DNA of 64,000 nucleotides from NCBI GenBank assembly GCA_947086655.1, contig CAMTZM010000002.1, forward strand, positions 1-64,000. The letters are read 5' to 3'. Below the pieces are notes generated by a model, which did not search any database, had not been told where the DNA came from, and saw only the letters and a list, made by a program, of their open reading frames with translations. The position numbers were made by a program, and so were the translations under genes. Below are positions 36,253-46,423 of this stretch, piece by piece. Each line of letters begins with the position of its first letter. The stretch's first letter is position 1. The DNA comes from an uncultured Eubacteriaceae bacterium. GTDB taxonomy: Bacteria > Bacillota > Clostridia > Lachnospirales > CAG-274.

Positions 36253-39200
36253 TTATTTATCCTCTTTTAGAACAACACAATTTTCTCCAAGAAGTTTTTT
36301 AAGTTTGTCTATTAGATTTTCATCAATATCAGCATAATTTTCACTTTTTAAAGTTAATTTTTGTTTTTTTGCCTCATTATATATTATAACAGGTGTATTA
36401 CCTTTTTTTGGTGAAATATATTTTATTATATCGTCAGGCATAAGATTTGAGTCTTTAGAAATTTTAAGCCATAATGTTCTTTTAACAGGCGAAAGATTTT
36501 CGTATGTCTGTATTGATTCGCAAATGACTTTTGAAGGCTGGTCTTCTGAAACACTTGCATGTCCTGAGACAAGTATTACAGTTTCTTTTTGTAAAATTGA
36601 TGAAAATGAGTCATATACATTAGGAAAAAGTATAATTTCTATTGTGCCATACATATCCTCAAGCCCTAAAAATGCCATTGTTTTATTGTTTTTAGTATAT
36701 TTGACTGTTATTTGCGATATTATACCGCCTATTATTACTTTTTGACCGTCATATACTTTTTTATTAGAATTTTGAAAGTCTTCGTTTTGTTCCGATGTAA
36801 AATCAAGACTTGTATTACTTATATATTTTTTTAGTACATTCTGATATTCCGATAGAGGGTGTCCGCTTATATATATACCAATTACTTCTTTTTCAAGACT
36901 TAATAAATACTTTGTATCAAATTCTTTAATATTCGGAAGATGATCTTCAAAAGCACGTTCTTTATTATCCTCAAGCTGAAACAAATTAATCTGCCCTTCA
37001 AGATTTTTTTTCTTTTTTTGTCCTATATCGTTATATAAATTTTTATATATTGCTAAATATTGGGAACGCTTTCCTCCTAATGAATCAAAAGCGCCGGCTT
37101 TTATAAGATTTTCTATTGCTCTTGAGTTAAATTTAAGACCAACACGTTCAATAAATTGAGACATACTTATATAAGGCCCATTTTTTGACCTATTTTCAAC
37201 AAGTAAATCAATAATTGCTTTTCCAACTGTTTTAATTGCTGAGAGACTAAATCTTATTTTTTTATCTTTTACAGAAAAATGTCCGTAACTTTCGTTTATG
37301 TCGGGAGGAAGTAATTCAATGTTCATTTTGCGGCATGCGTATATATATTCAGTTACTTTGTTTGGAAAGTCTATTACACTTGTAAGAAGCGCTGCCATAA
37401 ATTCAATAGGATAGTATGTTTTTAGCCATGCTGTTTGGTATGCTACAACAGCATACGCTGCTGCATGAGATTTATTAAAAGCATATTTTGCAAAATCAGC
37501 CATTTCATCAAATATTTTTTCAGCTGATTCTTTATCTATTCCATTTTTTATACATCCCGGAACATTTTCTTCATTTAATCCAAATATAAAGTTTTTTCGT
37601 TCTTTTTCCATTATATCTGCTTTTTTCTTACTCATAACACGACGCACCATGTCGCTTCTGCCTAAACTGTATCCGGCTAAATCCCGCACAATTTGCATTA
37701 CTTGTTCCTGATAAACTATACAACCATATGTGTTTTTTAATATAGGTTCTAAAGATTTATGAGTGTATTTTATATTTTTTCCAGAATTTTTTCCATTTAT
37801 GTATTTTGGTATAAATTCCATAGGTCCCGGACGATATAATGAGATACCGGCAATTATATCCTCTATATTTTTAGGTTTTAATTCTTTCATAAATTGTTTC
37901 ATACCAGGACTTTCAAGCTGGAATACCCCTTCCGAATTACCGCTTGCTATAAGTTCAAATACGTTTTTATCATTATAGTCTATATTTTTCTGTTCAATAT
38001 TTATTCCATAATTTCTTTTTATTTCATTAAATGCATTTTTTATTACTGTAAGAGTTCTTAAACCTAAGAAGTCCATTTTTAAAAGTCCAAGTTCTTCAAG
38101 TGTTGTCATTGTATATTGTGTTGTTATAACTCCATCGTTTGAGTTGAGCGGAACATAGTCTACTACCGGTCTGTCGCATATTACTACACCGGCGGCATGA
38201 GTAGAGGCATGTCGTGGCAAGCCTTCTAATTTCATAGACATGTCTATTAAATATTTTACGTTTTCATTATTTTTATATTCTAATGAAAGTTCAGGATTTA
38301 ATTTAAGCGCTTTTTCTATTGTAATTTTTAATTCCATTGGAATCATTTTAGCTATTCTGTCAACTTCTGCATAAGGCATTGCAAGGGCACGTCCAACATC
38401 TCGTATAGCATTTCTTGCAGCCATTGTTCCAAATGTTATAATTTGAGCTACATGGTCAGACCCATATTTTCTTACTACATAGTCTATTACTTCCTGTCTT
38501 CTTTCATAACAAAAATCTATGTCTATATCAGGCATTGTAATACGTTCCGGATTTAAAAACCTTTCAAAAATAAGACCAAAGCGTATTGGGTCAATATCCG
38601 TAATTTCAAGACAGTATGCCGCTATGCTTCCAGCAGCAGAACCACGACCGGGACCAACGGAAATATCATTATCTTTAGCATATTTAATAAAATCCCATAC
38701 AATAAGAAAATAATCAACAAATCCCATATTGTTTATTAAATCAAGTTCGTATTGAAGCCTGTCTTTTAATTCTTTTGTAATATTTTCATAACGCTTTTTC
38801 AAACCTTTATAGCAAAGTTCATTTAAAAAATCAAAAGCGTTTTTATTTTCCGGAACATCGAATTTAGGAAGTTTATATTTATTAAACTCAAATGTTACAT
38901 TACATTTATCAGCGATTTTGTTTGTATTTTCAAGCGCTTCATGTGCATAAGGAAATAGGCTGTACATTTCTTCAGGCGATTTAAGATAAAATTCTGAACC
39001 TTCATATTTCATTCGGTTTTCATCATTTATAGTTTTGCCTGTCTGTATACATATAAGTATATCATGAGCTGCGGCATCATCATGTTTTATATAGTGCAGG
39101 TCGTTGGTACATACTAAAGGTATATTTGTTTCTTTATTTATTCTCATAATTTGCTGATTTACTGTTTTTTGTTCAGGGATTCCATGGTCTTGCATTTCGA

Positions 39201-39726
39201 GATAAAAGTTTCCGTCTCCAAAAATTTCATTATACTTTAAAGCCATTTCCTTTGCTTTTTCATATGACACATTTAAAATTGTTTTAGCTATGGGGCCAGC
39301 TAAACATGCGCTTAAAGCTATTATGCCATCGTGATATTTTTCAAGTGTTTCAATATCTATTCTCGGCTTATAATAAAAACCTTCTGTAAAACCTATGGAA
39401 ACAAGTTTAGCTAAGTTTCTGTATCCATTATTGTCTTTAGCAAGAAGTACAAGATGATAGTAAAAATTATCTTTTGATGCATCTTTGTTAAGTCTTGAAG
39501 TGCTTGCCACATATGCCTCGCATCCAATTATAGGTTTTATTCCATTTGCTATTGCCTCTTTATAAAATTCAATAGCGCCATACATTACTCCATGGTCTGT
39601 TATAGCAATTGAATCCATACCAAGTTCTTTTGTACGTTTTATAAGTTCTTTTATTTTTGAAGAACCGTCAAGCAAACTGTATTCGGTATGTACATGAAGA
39701 TGTGTAAATTTTTTAGTAGAATTCAT
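36253..39726 (-). CDS. dnaE: DNA polymerase III alpha subunit, DnaE type
   Basis: 1157 residues. N-terminal PHP domain (FTHLHVHTEYSLLDGS, SIAITDHGVMYGA, GCEAYVA), family C palm with GPGRGSAAGS and the catalytic P-D-I-D-I-D-F, fingers with LYRPGPMEFIPKYI and YQEQVMQIVRDLAGYSLG, helix-hairpin-helix region, and a C-terminal OB domain (VIIGGIISQITVKYTKNNKTMAFLGLED). Firmicutes also carry PolC; DnaE is the lagging-strand or initiating replicase. First gene of dnaE-pfkA-pyk. Confidence 0.97.
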   Translation of the reverse strand: MNSTKKFTHLHVHTEYSLLDGSSKIKELIKRTKELGMDSIAITDHGVMYGAIEFYKEAIANGIKPIIGCEAYVASTSRLNKDASKDNFYYHLVLLAKDNNGYRNLAKLVSIGFTEGFYYKPRIDIETLEKYHDGIIALSACLAGPIAKTILNVSYEKAKEMALKYNEIFGDGNFYLEMQDHGIPEQKTVNQQIMRINKETNIPLVCTNDLHYIKHDDAAAHDILICIQTGKTINDENRMKYEGSEFYLKSPEEMYSLFPYAHEALENTNKIADKCNVTFEFNKYKLPKFDVPENKNAFDFLNELCYKGLKKRYENITKELKDRLQYELDLINNMGFVDYFLIVWDFIKYAKDNDISVGPGRGSAAGSIAAYCLEITDIDPIRFGLIFERFLNPERITMPDIDIDFCYERRQEVIDYVVRKYGSDHVAQIITFGTMAARNAIRDVGRALAMPYAEVDRIAKMIPMELKITIEKALKLNPELSLEYKNNENVKYLIDMSMKLEGLPRHASTHAAGVVICDRPVVDYVPLNSNDGVITTQYTMTTLEELGLLKMDFLGLRTLTVIKNAFNEIKRNYGINIEQKNIDYNDKNVFELIASGNSEGVFQLESPGMKQFMKELKPKNIEDIIAGISLYRPGPMEFIPKYINGKNSGKNIKYTHKSLEPILKNTYGCIVYQEQVMQIVRDLAGYSLGRSDMVRRVMSKKKADIMEKERKNFIFGLNEENVPGCIKNGIDKESAEKIFDEMADFAKYAFNKSHAAAYAVVAYQTAWLKTYYPIEFMAALLTSVIDFPNKVTEYIYACRKMNIELLPPDINESYGHFSVKDKKIRFSLSAIKTVGKAIIDLLVENRSKNGPYISMSQFIERVGLKFNSRAIENLIKAGAFDSLGGKRSQYLAIYKNLYNDIGQKKKKNLEGQINLFQLEDNKERAFEDHLPNIKEFDTKYLLSLEKEVIGIYISGHPLSEYQNVLKKYISNTSLDFTSEQNEDFQNSNKKVYDGQKVIIGGIISQITVKYTKNNKTMAFLGLEDMYGTIEIILFPNVYDSFSSILQKETVILVSGHASVSEDQPSKVICESIQTYENLSPVKRTLWLKISKDSNLMPDDIIKYISPKKGNTPVIIYNEAKKQKLTLKSENYADIDENLIDKLKKLLGENCVVLKEDK

Positions 39727-39802
39727 ATAAAAAACCCCTATTATTAAATTTAATCTTTATATTTTATTTAAAGCTGTTAAAATTTAAGTTTTATCAAAAT
39801 AT

Positions 39803-39898
39803 TATTTAACATGCAGATGAAGTCCGCCTCTGTTTTAATAAGGCGGTTACTCGAATTTTTGTGTAACAAAAATTCGAGTAGTCTTAACAATAAGTGTA
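39803..39898 (+). repeat. Dispersed intergenic repeat, medium copy (D)
   Basis: TATTTAACATGCAGATGAAG, TCCGCC, TGTTTTAATAAGGCGG and a terminal dyad TCGAATTTTTGTGTAACAAA with its complement, ending GAGTAGTCTTAAC. It shares the TTTAAC start, GAAGTCC-CC block and AAAATTCGA-GTAGT end with copy B. The CCGCC/GGCGG and ACTCGAATTTTTG/CAAAAATTCGAGT dyads make it a double hairpin. Confidence 0.6.
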
Positions 39899-39930
39899 AC
39901 ACAAATTATATTCCATTTCAATTATTTGGC

Positions 39931-39958
39931 TTTACAAAACTTAATTTAATGCTATAAT
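39931..39958 (+). promoter_or_regulatory. Sigma-A-like promoter of hisC
   Basis: TTTACA (39931-39936), 16 nt, TATAAT (39953-39958), about 100 nt before the hisC start. Confidence 0.55.
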
Positions 39959-40062
39959 TTAAAGAAACTTAATAATTAACATTTCTTTGTTTTATAGTAT
40001 AGTTTTACAGAGATTTTTTAGATACACTTTAAATAAAAAATATTAAATCTGGAGGGATAAAA

Positions 40063-41118
40063 TTGGAAAGAAAATGGATTGATAATATAAAAATTGTTGA
40101 GCCGTATATACCTGGTGAACAGCCAAAAGATGAAAATATTATTAAATTAAATACAAATGAATGTCCTTATCCGCCGTCTCCTTTGGTAAATGACGCAATA
40201 AAAAATTTTGATTATGGAAATTTAAGGCTTTATCCGAGTATTAATTGTGATAGACTTAAAAGTATAATTTCTGAGAATTATAATGTTTCTAAAGATATGA
40301 TTTTTCTTGGAAATGGTTCTGATGAAGTGCTTGCACTATGTTTTATGACTTTTTTTAATTCAGATAAACCTGTTTTATTTCCTGATATTACATATTCATT
40401 TTATGATGTATGGTGTAAACTTTATAATATAAAATATGAAAAAATTCCTGTTTCTGATAATTTTGAAATTATATCAAAGGATTATTTTAAAGAAAACGGA
40501 GGTATTGTAATAGCAAATCCCAATGCTCCTACGGGGCTTTATTTGGAATTTGAAGAAATTGAGGAAATTGTTAAAAATAATGAGAAAAGTATTGTTATTA
40601 TTGATGAGGCATATATAGATTTTGGGGGAGAATCAGCGGTATCTCTTGTTAATAAGTATAATAACCTTGTTGTTGTCCATACGTTTTCAAAATCAAGAGC
40701 TCTTGCTGGTATAAGAGTAGGTTTTGCTATATTAAACAGCGAACTTAAAAGCTATCTTGAAGCTGTTAAAAATTCATTTAATTCTTATACTTTAAATTCT
40801 TTATCTATTACGGCTGCCGAAAAAAGTATGTCTGATTTAGAGTATTTTCAAAAATGCCGTGAAAAGATTATTTCTACAAGAAACAGAACAATTAATATTT
40901 TAAATTCAATAGGATTTAAAACACTTAACTCAAAAAGCAATTTTGTTTTTACTACTTGTCAAAATCAAAAGGCGTCATATTTATATGAATATTTGAAAAG
41001 TAAAAAAATAATAGTACGTTTTTTTGATAAACCAAGGATAAATAATTATCTTCGTATAACAATAGGTACAGATTATCAAATGGACAAGTTATTTGAAGAA
41101 CTTAAAAACTGCTTATAG
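40063..41118 (+). CDS. hisC: Histidinol-phosphate aminotransferase
   Basis: 351 residues from a TTG start behind CTGGAGGGAT. Fold type I PLP enzyme: LNTNECPYPPSP, LGNGSDEVL, ANPNAPTGLYL, IIDEAYIDFGGESAV and the PLP-lysine block HTFSKSRALAGIRVGFA. It transaminates imidazole-acetol phosphate in histidine synthesis. It stands alone with no other his genes, so a broader aromatic or other aminotransferase role is possible; CobD-type threonine-phosphate decarboxylases are related but the motif set fits HisC better. Confidence 0.88.
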   Translation: MERKWIDNIKIVEPYIPGEQPKDENIIKLNTNECPYPPSPLVNDAIKNFDYGNLRLYPSINCDRLKSIISENYNVSKDMIFLGNGSDEVLALCFMTFFNSDKPVLFPDITYSFYDVWCKLYNIKYEKIPVSDNFEIISKDYFKENGGIVIANPNAPTGLYLEFEEIEEIVKNNEKSIVIIDEAYIDFGGESAVSLVNKYNNLVVVHTFSKSRALAGIRVGFAILNSELKSYLEAVKNSFNSYTLNSLSITAAEKSMSDLEYFQKCREKIISTRNRTINILNSIGFKTLNSKSNFVFTTCQNQKASYLYEYLKSKKIIVRFFDKPRINNYLRITIGTDYQMDKLFEELKNCL

Positions 41119-41166
41119 AAAAAAACTCATCTGTTAATTTATTAAAGCAACAGATGAGTTTTTTGT
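41119..41166. terminator. Terminator between hisC and leuS
   Basis: AAAAAACTCATCTGTT pairs with AACAGATGAGTTTTTT across a short loop; A-tract and T-tract on either side serve both converging genes. Confidence 0.88.
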
Positions 41167-41195
41167 TTTAATATAGTAAAAAGAATTAAGAATTT

Positions 41196-43610
41196 TTATT
41201 TAATAACGATATTTACAATTCTTCCGGGAACATAAATTTCTTTTACAATATTTTTACCTTCAAGTTTAGATGAAAGCTTAGCTTTTGCCAAAGATAAAAC
41301 ATTGTCTTTATTTTCATCCGGGCTTATTTCAATATTGTCTCTTAGTTTTCCATTTATTTGTATAGCTATTGATATAGTATCTTCTTTCATCTTATCTTTA
41401 TCATATACAGGCCATTTTTGTTTAAATACACTTTCGCTGTGTCCTATTTTTTCCCACATTTCTTCTGCTATGTGAGGTGTAAAAGGAGCAAGGAGAGTTA
41501 TTAAGGATTCAATCATTTCTTTTGAAACTCCGTTTTCTTCCTTTGCCAAAGATGTCATTTTATTTGTAAATTCCATAAAACCGCTTATAACAGTATTAAG
41601 CGTAAGTGCATTAAGACGATTTGTAATTTCATAAATCATTTTATTTCTTAGCTGTTCAGATTTTTTAGAAACAGGTATAATTTTATTACTATATTCATCG
41701 ACAAATTTCCAAGTTTTATTCAAATATCTGAAAACACCGTCAATACCGCTGTCATCCCAATCTGAGTCAACCTCTGGAGGACCTACGAACAATTCATACA
41801 TACGGAGAGAATCACAGCCGTATTTTTCAACAAGTTCATCAGGAGAAACAACATTACCTTTTGACTTACTCATTTTTGCGCCATTTTTATTAATCATTCC
41901 TTGATTAAATAAACGCATAAATGGTTCTTCAAAATCAACAACACCTATATCATATAAAAATTTAGTATAAAATCTTGCATATAAAAGATGAAGTACTGCA
42001 TGTTCTATTCCACCTACATACATATCAACAGGAAGCCATTTTTTAAGAGCTTCTTTTCCAGCAATACAATTATCATTGTGATTGTCACAATAACGAAGAA
42101 AGTACCATGAAGAACCGGCCCATTGAGGCATTGTGTTAGTTTCTCTTTTTGCTGGTTTGCCGCATTTAGGACAAGTTGTATTAACCCATTCATCAATTGC
42201 TGCAAGAGGAGATTCTCCAGTTGATGTAGGCTGATATGACTCAACATCAGGAAGTTCAACAGGAAGTTCATCTTCATTTACCGGAACAATTCCGCATTCT
42301 TTACAATGTATAAGCGGTATAGGCTCTCCCCAGTATCTTTGTCTTGAAAATACCCAATCTCTAAGTTTATAATTTACTGTTTTTTTGCCTATTCCTATTT
42401 TTTCAAGATAATCGGCAATTTTTTCTTTTGCGTCAGTTGCTTTTAATCCGTTAAACTCTCCTGAGTTTACCATTATACCATCTTCAATATAAGCTTCATT
42501 AAGGCTGTCTTTTAATGTATCGCCTTCTTTTATTATAACTTGTATTATTGGAAGGTCAAATTTTTTTGCAAAAGCAAAATCTCTGTCGTCATGTGCCGGA
42601 ACACACATAATTGCTCCTGTTCCGTAATCGGCAAGAACATAATCGGATACCCAAATAGGAAGTTTAGCACCGTTAAGAGGATTAATTCCATAACTTCCTG
42701 TAAATATACCAGTTTTTTCTCTGTCGGACATTCTGTCAACAGACGATTTTGTACTTGCATCATATACATATTTATCAATTTTTTCTTTGTTTTCTTTTGT
42801 TGTTATTTCATTTACAAGTTTATGTTCCGGTGCAATTACCATAAAAGTTGCACCATAAAGTGTGTCAGGACGTGTTGTGTATACTTTAAGCGATTTGTCA
42901 GTTCCGTCAATTTTAAAATCAACTTCAGCTCCATAGCTTTTTCCAATCCAGTCGGACTGCATTTTTTTGACTTTTTCAGGCCAATCAAGTTTTTCAAGGT
43001 CTTCTAAAAGTCTTTGAGCATAATTTGTTATTTTAAGCATCCACTGCCGTAAATTTTTCTTTGTTACAGTTGAACCGCATCTGTCGCATGTTCCATTTGT
43101 TGCTTCTTCGTTTGCAAGTACAGCTTTACAGTTATCACACCAGTTAAGCGGCATTTCTTTTTCATAAGCAAGCCCGTTTTTAAACATTTGTATAAAAATC
43201 CATTGAGTCCATTTATAATATTTTGGGTCGGTTGTGTTAATTTCTTTATCCCAATCATAAATAGCGCTTATTTCTTTAAGCTGTCTTTTAACATTTGATA
43301 TAGATTCTTTTGTAGCAGTTCTCGGATGAGTTCCTGTTTTAATTGCAAAATTTTCAGCGGGAAGTCCAAATGCATCCCAGCCCATAGGGTGAAGTATTTC
43401 AAATCCCTGCATTAATTTATAACGGCTTACAACATCACTTAATACATATCCTCTCCAATGACCTACATGCAATCCATTTGCTGATGGATAAGGAAACATA
43501 TCAAGACAATAATATTTGGGTTTGTCCGTATTTGTAGGATTTACAGGGTTTTTTTCCCAATTTGCACGCCATTTTTTTTCTATTTCTTTGTAATTATATT
43601 TTGTACTCAT
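41196..43610 (-). CDS. leuS: Leucyl-tRNA synthetase
   Basis: 804 residues from the ATG at 43610; an in-frame ATG four codons earlier is part of the ATGGAGGAAAAA ribosome binding site. Class I synthetase: HIGH-like HVGHWRGYVLSDV, CP1 editing domain (VYTTRPDTLYGATFMVIAPEH, CVPAHDDRDFAFA), zinc-like CDNCKAVLANEEAT...CDRCG, RDWVFSRQRYWGEPIP and KMSKS (GAKMSKSKGNVVSP). C-terminal anticodon-binding domain present. No T-box leader visible upstream. Confidence 0.97.
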   Translation of the reverse strand: MSTKYNYKEIEKKWRANWEKNPVNPTNTDKPKYYCLDMFPYPSANGLHVGHWRGYVLSDVVSRYKLMQGFEILHPMGWDAFGLPAENFAIKTGTHPRTATKESISNVKRQLKEISAIYDWDKEINTTDPKYYKWTQWIFIQMFKNGLAYEKEMPLNWCDNCKAVLANEEATNGTCDRCGSTVTKKNLRQWMLKITNYAQRLLEDLEKLDWPEKVKKMQSDWIGKSYGAEVDFKIDGTDKSLKVYTTRPDTLYGATFMVIAPEHKLVNEITTKENKEKIDKYVYDASTKSSVDRMSDREKTGIFTGSYGINPLNGAKLPIWVSDYVLADYGTGAIMCVPAHDDRDFAFAKKFDLPIIQVIIKEGDTLKDSLNEAYIEDGIMVNSGEFNGLKATDAKEKIADYLEKIGIGKKTVNYKLRDWVFSRQRYWGEPIPLIHCKECGIVPVNEDELPVELPDVESYQPTSTGESPLAAIDEWVNTTCPKCGKPAKRETNTMPQWAGSSWYFLRYCDNHNDNCIAGKEALKKWLPVDMYVGGIEHAVLHLLYARFYTKFLYDIGVVDFEEPFMRLFNQGMINKNGAKMSKSKGNVVSPDELVEKYGCDSLRMYELFVGPPEVDSDWDDSGIDGVFRYLNKTWKFVDEYSNKIIPVSKKSEQLRNKMIYEITNRLNALTLNTVISGFMEFTNKMTSLAKEENGVSKEMIESLITLLAPFTPHIAEEMWEKIGHSESVFKQKWPVYDKDKMKEDTISIAIQINGKLRDNIEISPDENKDNVLSLAKAKLSSKLEGKNIVKEIYVPGRIVNIVIK

Positions 43611-43777
43611 TTTTTCCTCCAAAAATATTTTTTACTATATTAAATCAGTGTTTATTATATGTTGTAAAACGCTGTTTGATATGGATAAATTTATAAAACA
43701 TTTTATAACAAAGTAATATAAAAAACAAGTGTTATTACTTAAATTACATTTGAAAACTCTATAAATGTACAAATAAA

Positions 43778-44446
43778 CTATATATTATTATAATTTATTA
43801 GTTTAAAAATTATTTTTTTTGCATTTTCTTTTTTTTCACTGTTTCTTATAACGCCTACATATCTGTTTCCATTTTTATAGTTATCATTATTTTTTAATAC
43901 GGTATCTGTATTTTTTAAATTAATTCCGTATGCAAAATTTTGAACTTTATCATCAAAAGTATAATTAAATAAAATTTTATCATCATTTAAAATATTAAGT
44001 TCATCAGTTGTAAATACTTCGGAAAGTTCAATAATAAAACCTTGTTCTATTAATTTTCTAAATGAATGTTCATCAGCTATTATAATATCAAGCATATTTG
44101 CCATTGAAAGAGTTTGGAATTTAATTTGAAGCTGATTTGCTATTTCAGGTTCGCTTTCTGGAACATAATAAGAAGCCGCTACTATTTGTTGGTTTGTATT
44201 TTCAAGATTTACATCTTCGGGAGTTATTTCATAAACAAGCCTATCTGTTGTATCACTGCTTACGGAGTCTGAATAAATAGCTATATTGCAATAAATATCA
44301 GGAGGCGGATTTATTATATAATTATTTATTAAAACAGATAAAGCCGCTATTATAAAAATTACTGAAAATATATGAAGTTTATAATATTCCCATATATGTT
44401 CAATTTTTTCTTTAGCAGTCATATTTTTAAATTTTTCGCTAATCAT
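43778..44446 (-). CDS. Single-span membrane protein, unrecognised
   Basis: 222 residues from the ATG at 44446, which overlaps the upstream stop (ATGATTAG, 8 nt) behind GGAGGAAG. The longer frame starting at 44542 lies wholly within the previous gene and is rejected. A cytoplasmic start (KFKNMTAKEKIEHIWEYYKLH) precedes one membrane span at about 23-39, then an outside domain of about 180 residues with PPPDIYCNIAIYSDSVSSD and short beta-like segments. The outside part loosely recalls solute-binding-like domains (ANMLDIIIADEHSF), but no family is claimed. Paired and coupled with the DUF6062 gene. Confidence 0.65.
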   Translation of the reverse strand: MISEKFKNMTAKEKIEHIWEYYKLHIFSVIFIIAALSVLINNYIINPPPDIYCNIAIYSDSVSSDTTDRLVYEITPEDVNLENTNQQIVAASYYVPESEPEIANQLQIKFQTLSMANMLDIIIADEHSFRKLIEQGFIIELSEVFTTDELNILNDDKILFNYTFDDKVQNFAYGINLKNTDTVLKNNDNYKNGNRYVGVIRNSEKKENAKKIIFKLINYNNI

Positions 44447-45200
44447 CTTCTTCCTCCATAAATTGTGATGATAGTTTTGTAATAGTTCGCTCAAGAGCGT
44501 CTTTTGACGTTCCCAACGGTACGTCTTTATAACGATAGTCAAATTTATTTATAAATAAGTCAATTTCATCTTCAATTCTTTTAATATTATTTATTTCAAC
44601 TTCTGAAATTATATCAAAAAAATTATTAAACTCCTTTGTTTTAAGTTCTTTAAGCCCCTCTGTTAAAAGCATTGAATAATGTTTTATACAAAATCCTTTA
44701 CAGTTTTTAACTGTTTCTTTAATTGAGTTGTCTTTTTTCCATAAATAAAAGAATGTATTTATGTATCTTTCAAATGTTGTATTTATTTTGTTGCAAATAT
44801 AACAAGAATTTGTTATATTATTAAGAAATTCGGGAATTTTTTCCGCTGAATTGTTTTTCTTTGAGAAAATTCCTTTTGTACTTGAAATAAGTCCCGGTTC
44901 AGGTCTGTTTTTTATATATTCGCTGGAATATTTTTTAATAGCAGAGTTTATTTTATGTATATGAGTTTGAGCCATTAAAGATAGCCCAAGACGGTTTTGT
45001 TTAGTATACATTTTGTGATAATGTTCTTTACAGAAACCTATTTTATCTGTTTCTTCACGAATATCGTCTTCCATATATGAAGGTCCAAGCATATACTCTA
45101 TGGCATCGTTATCAAGTTTATTGTACATACTGCAAAACGGACATTCACTGTTTTGGTTAAAACCGTCTGTTACCGGAATTGTATAAATGTTTTCTTTCAT
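44439..45200 (-). CDS. DUF6062 family cysteine-rich protein
   Basis: 253 residues, soluble. Features of the DUF6062 family are IPVTDGFNQNSECPFCSMYNKL at the N-terminus, EYMLGPSYMEDDIREETDKIGFCKEHYHKMY, NRLGLSLMAQTHI, a second CYIC pair and GFCIKHY. The pattern C-x2-C ... FC-x2-H ... C-x2-C ... FC-x2-H suggests two metal-binding sites. Function is not known to me. It overlaps the downstream membrane-protein gene, so the pair probably acts together. Confidence 0.75.
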   Translation of the reverse strand: MKENIYTIPVTDGFNQNSECPFCSMYNKLDNDAIEYMLGPSYMEDDIREETDKIGFCKEHYHKMYTKQNRLGLSLMAQTHIHKINSAIKKYSSEYIKNRPEPGLISSTKGIFSKKNNSAEKIPEFLNNITNSCYICNKINTTFERYINTFFYLWKKDNSIKETVKNCKGFCIKHYSMLLTEGLKELKTKEFNNFFDIISEVEINNIKRIEDEIDLFINKFDYRYKDVPLGTSKDALERTITKLSSQFMEEEDD

Positions 45201-45366
45201 GTCGCACCTCTTTTTTTAGCAAAGTAAATTTGCGTGATTTTGAATTTATGGAAATACTTATTTTAATAGTTAAAAAATATTTGTATTTCCTTAAAATAGC
45301 AACATATAACATTGTTGCGTTAATACAATTTTAGCATGTTTTTAAATTATTAGAAAGGGGATTTTT

Positions 45367-46230
45367 ATGAAATATACAGAAAAAAATAATACAATTATAT
45401 TAAAAGAACTTGATAGTTTTAATATTGAACAAATTTTAGAATGCGGACAATGTTTTAGATTTGAAAAGATTGATAATATGAAGTATGAAATTATAGCATA
45501 TGGAAAAATTTTAAATATAGAGCAAAGTTCAAATGGTGTAAAATTATATCCATGTAATGAAAACGAATTTAAAAATATATGGTATAATTATTTCGATTTA
45601 GAAAGAGATTATTCACATGTAAAAGAAACAATTACAAAAAATGACGATGTAATGAAAAAGGCATGTGAGTTTGCACCGGGTATAAGAATACTTAATCAAG
45701 AGCCGTGGGAATGTTTAATATCTTTTATTATATCTCAAAATAACAGAATACCTATGATAAAACAAGTTATAAAGAATATTTCGAAAATGTATGGCAATGA
45801 GATTGAAAATGAGCGTTATATGTTTCCGACAGTTGATGAACTTCGTGTTTCAGATATATCAGGGCTTGAAAAGTGTAAATCCGGATTTAGGGCAAAATAT
45901 ATATTAGACGCTGTTGAAAAGGTTGGTTCAGGTAAGATTGATTTAGAAAACTTAAAAAATTTTGATACTAATAAAATAAAAGAAGAACTGCTTGATATAA
46001 AAGGCGTAGGGCCAAAAGTGTCAGATTGTATTCTTTTATTTTCATTTGGAAGATGTGAGGTATTTCCTACTGATGTATGGATAAAAAGAATTATGGAACA
46101 TTTTTATTTTAATGAGGAAACAACGTCTATTCCTAAGATACATGAAAAAGCTAAAATGAAATTTGGCAAATATGCTGGTTTTGCACAGCAATATTTATTC
46201 CATTATGCAAGAACTATTTTGAAAAAATAA
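45367..46230 (+). CDS. ogg: 8-oxoguanine DNA glycosylase/AP lyase, OGG1-like
   Basis: 287 residues. N-terminal OGG domain (ECGQCFRFEKID, FDLERDYSHVK) and HhH-GPD domain: ECLISFIISQNNRIPMIKQVI, the hairpin LDIKGVGPKVSDCILLFSFG carrying the catalytic lysine, and the catalytic aspartate in VFPTDVWIKRIM. It removes 8-oxoguanine and nicks the strand. AGAAAGGGG precedes the ATG. Monocistronic. Confidence 0.93.
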   Translation: MKYTEKNNTIILKELDSFNIEQILECGQCFRFEKIDNMKYEIIAYGKILNIEQSSNGVKLYPCNENEFKNIWYNYFDLERDYSHVKETITKNDDVMKKACEFAPGIRILNQEPWECLISFIISQNNRIPMIKQVIKNISKMYGNEIENERYMFPTVDELRVSDISGLEKCKSGFRAKYILDAVEKVGSGKIDLENLKNFDTNKIKEELLDIKGVGPKVSDCILLFSFGRCEVFPTDVWIKRIMEHFYFNEETTSIPKIHEKAKMKFGKYAGFAQQYLFHYARTILKK

Positions 46231-46351
46231 GGAAATAGGCGTAAATTAAAGTATAAATTTAAAAAAATATGATAATACTTTTTTATAGTAAAATTTGGCT
46301 GTTTTTTGATATTGCATAAATAAAATGCTTAAATTAATATATATCATGTAA

Positions 46352-46378
46352 TTAGCACTCAATTTGAGTGAGTGCTAA
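46352..46378 (+). promoter_or_regulatory. CIRCE operator for HrcA
   Basis: TTAGCACTC, 9 nt, GAGTGCTAA: an exact match to the CIRCE consensus, 46 nt before groES. HrcA binds it to repress groESL until heat stress. A possible promoter just upstream (TTGCAT, 17 nt, TAATAT, about 46314-46342) fits this position but is weak. hrcA itself is not in the window. Confidence 0.96.
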
Positions 46379-46423
46379 CAGTCGAATTGAATTTTAGAAA
46401 AAATTCCGGGAGGTAGATTTATA

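Larger units (their letters stand above)
39727..40062. other. Divergent intergenic region dnaE / hisC
   Basis: Contains repeat copy D (39803-39898) and the hisC promoter (39931-39958). The dnaE promoter must lie in the left 75 nt, which are pure A/T-rich with no clear box pair. Confidence 0.5.

Noticed and set aside
42540-43007. 155-codon + strand open frame inside leuS
   Set aside because: Antisense shadow of leuS, rich in Cys/Phe/Tyr/Ser from reverse reading of an AT-rich gene; no ribosome binding site.
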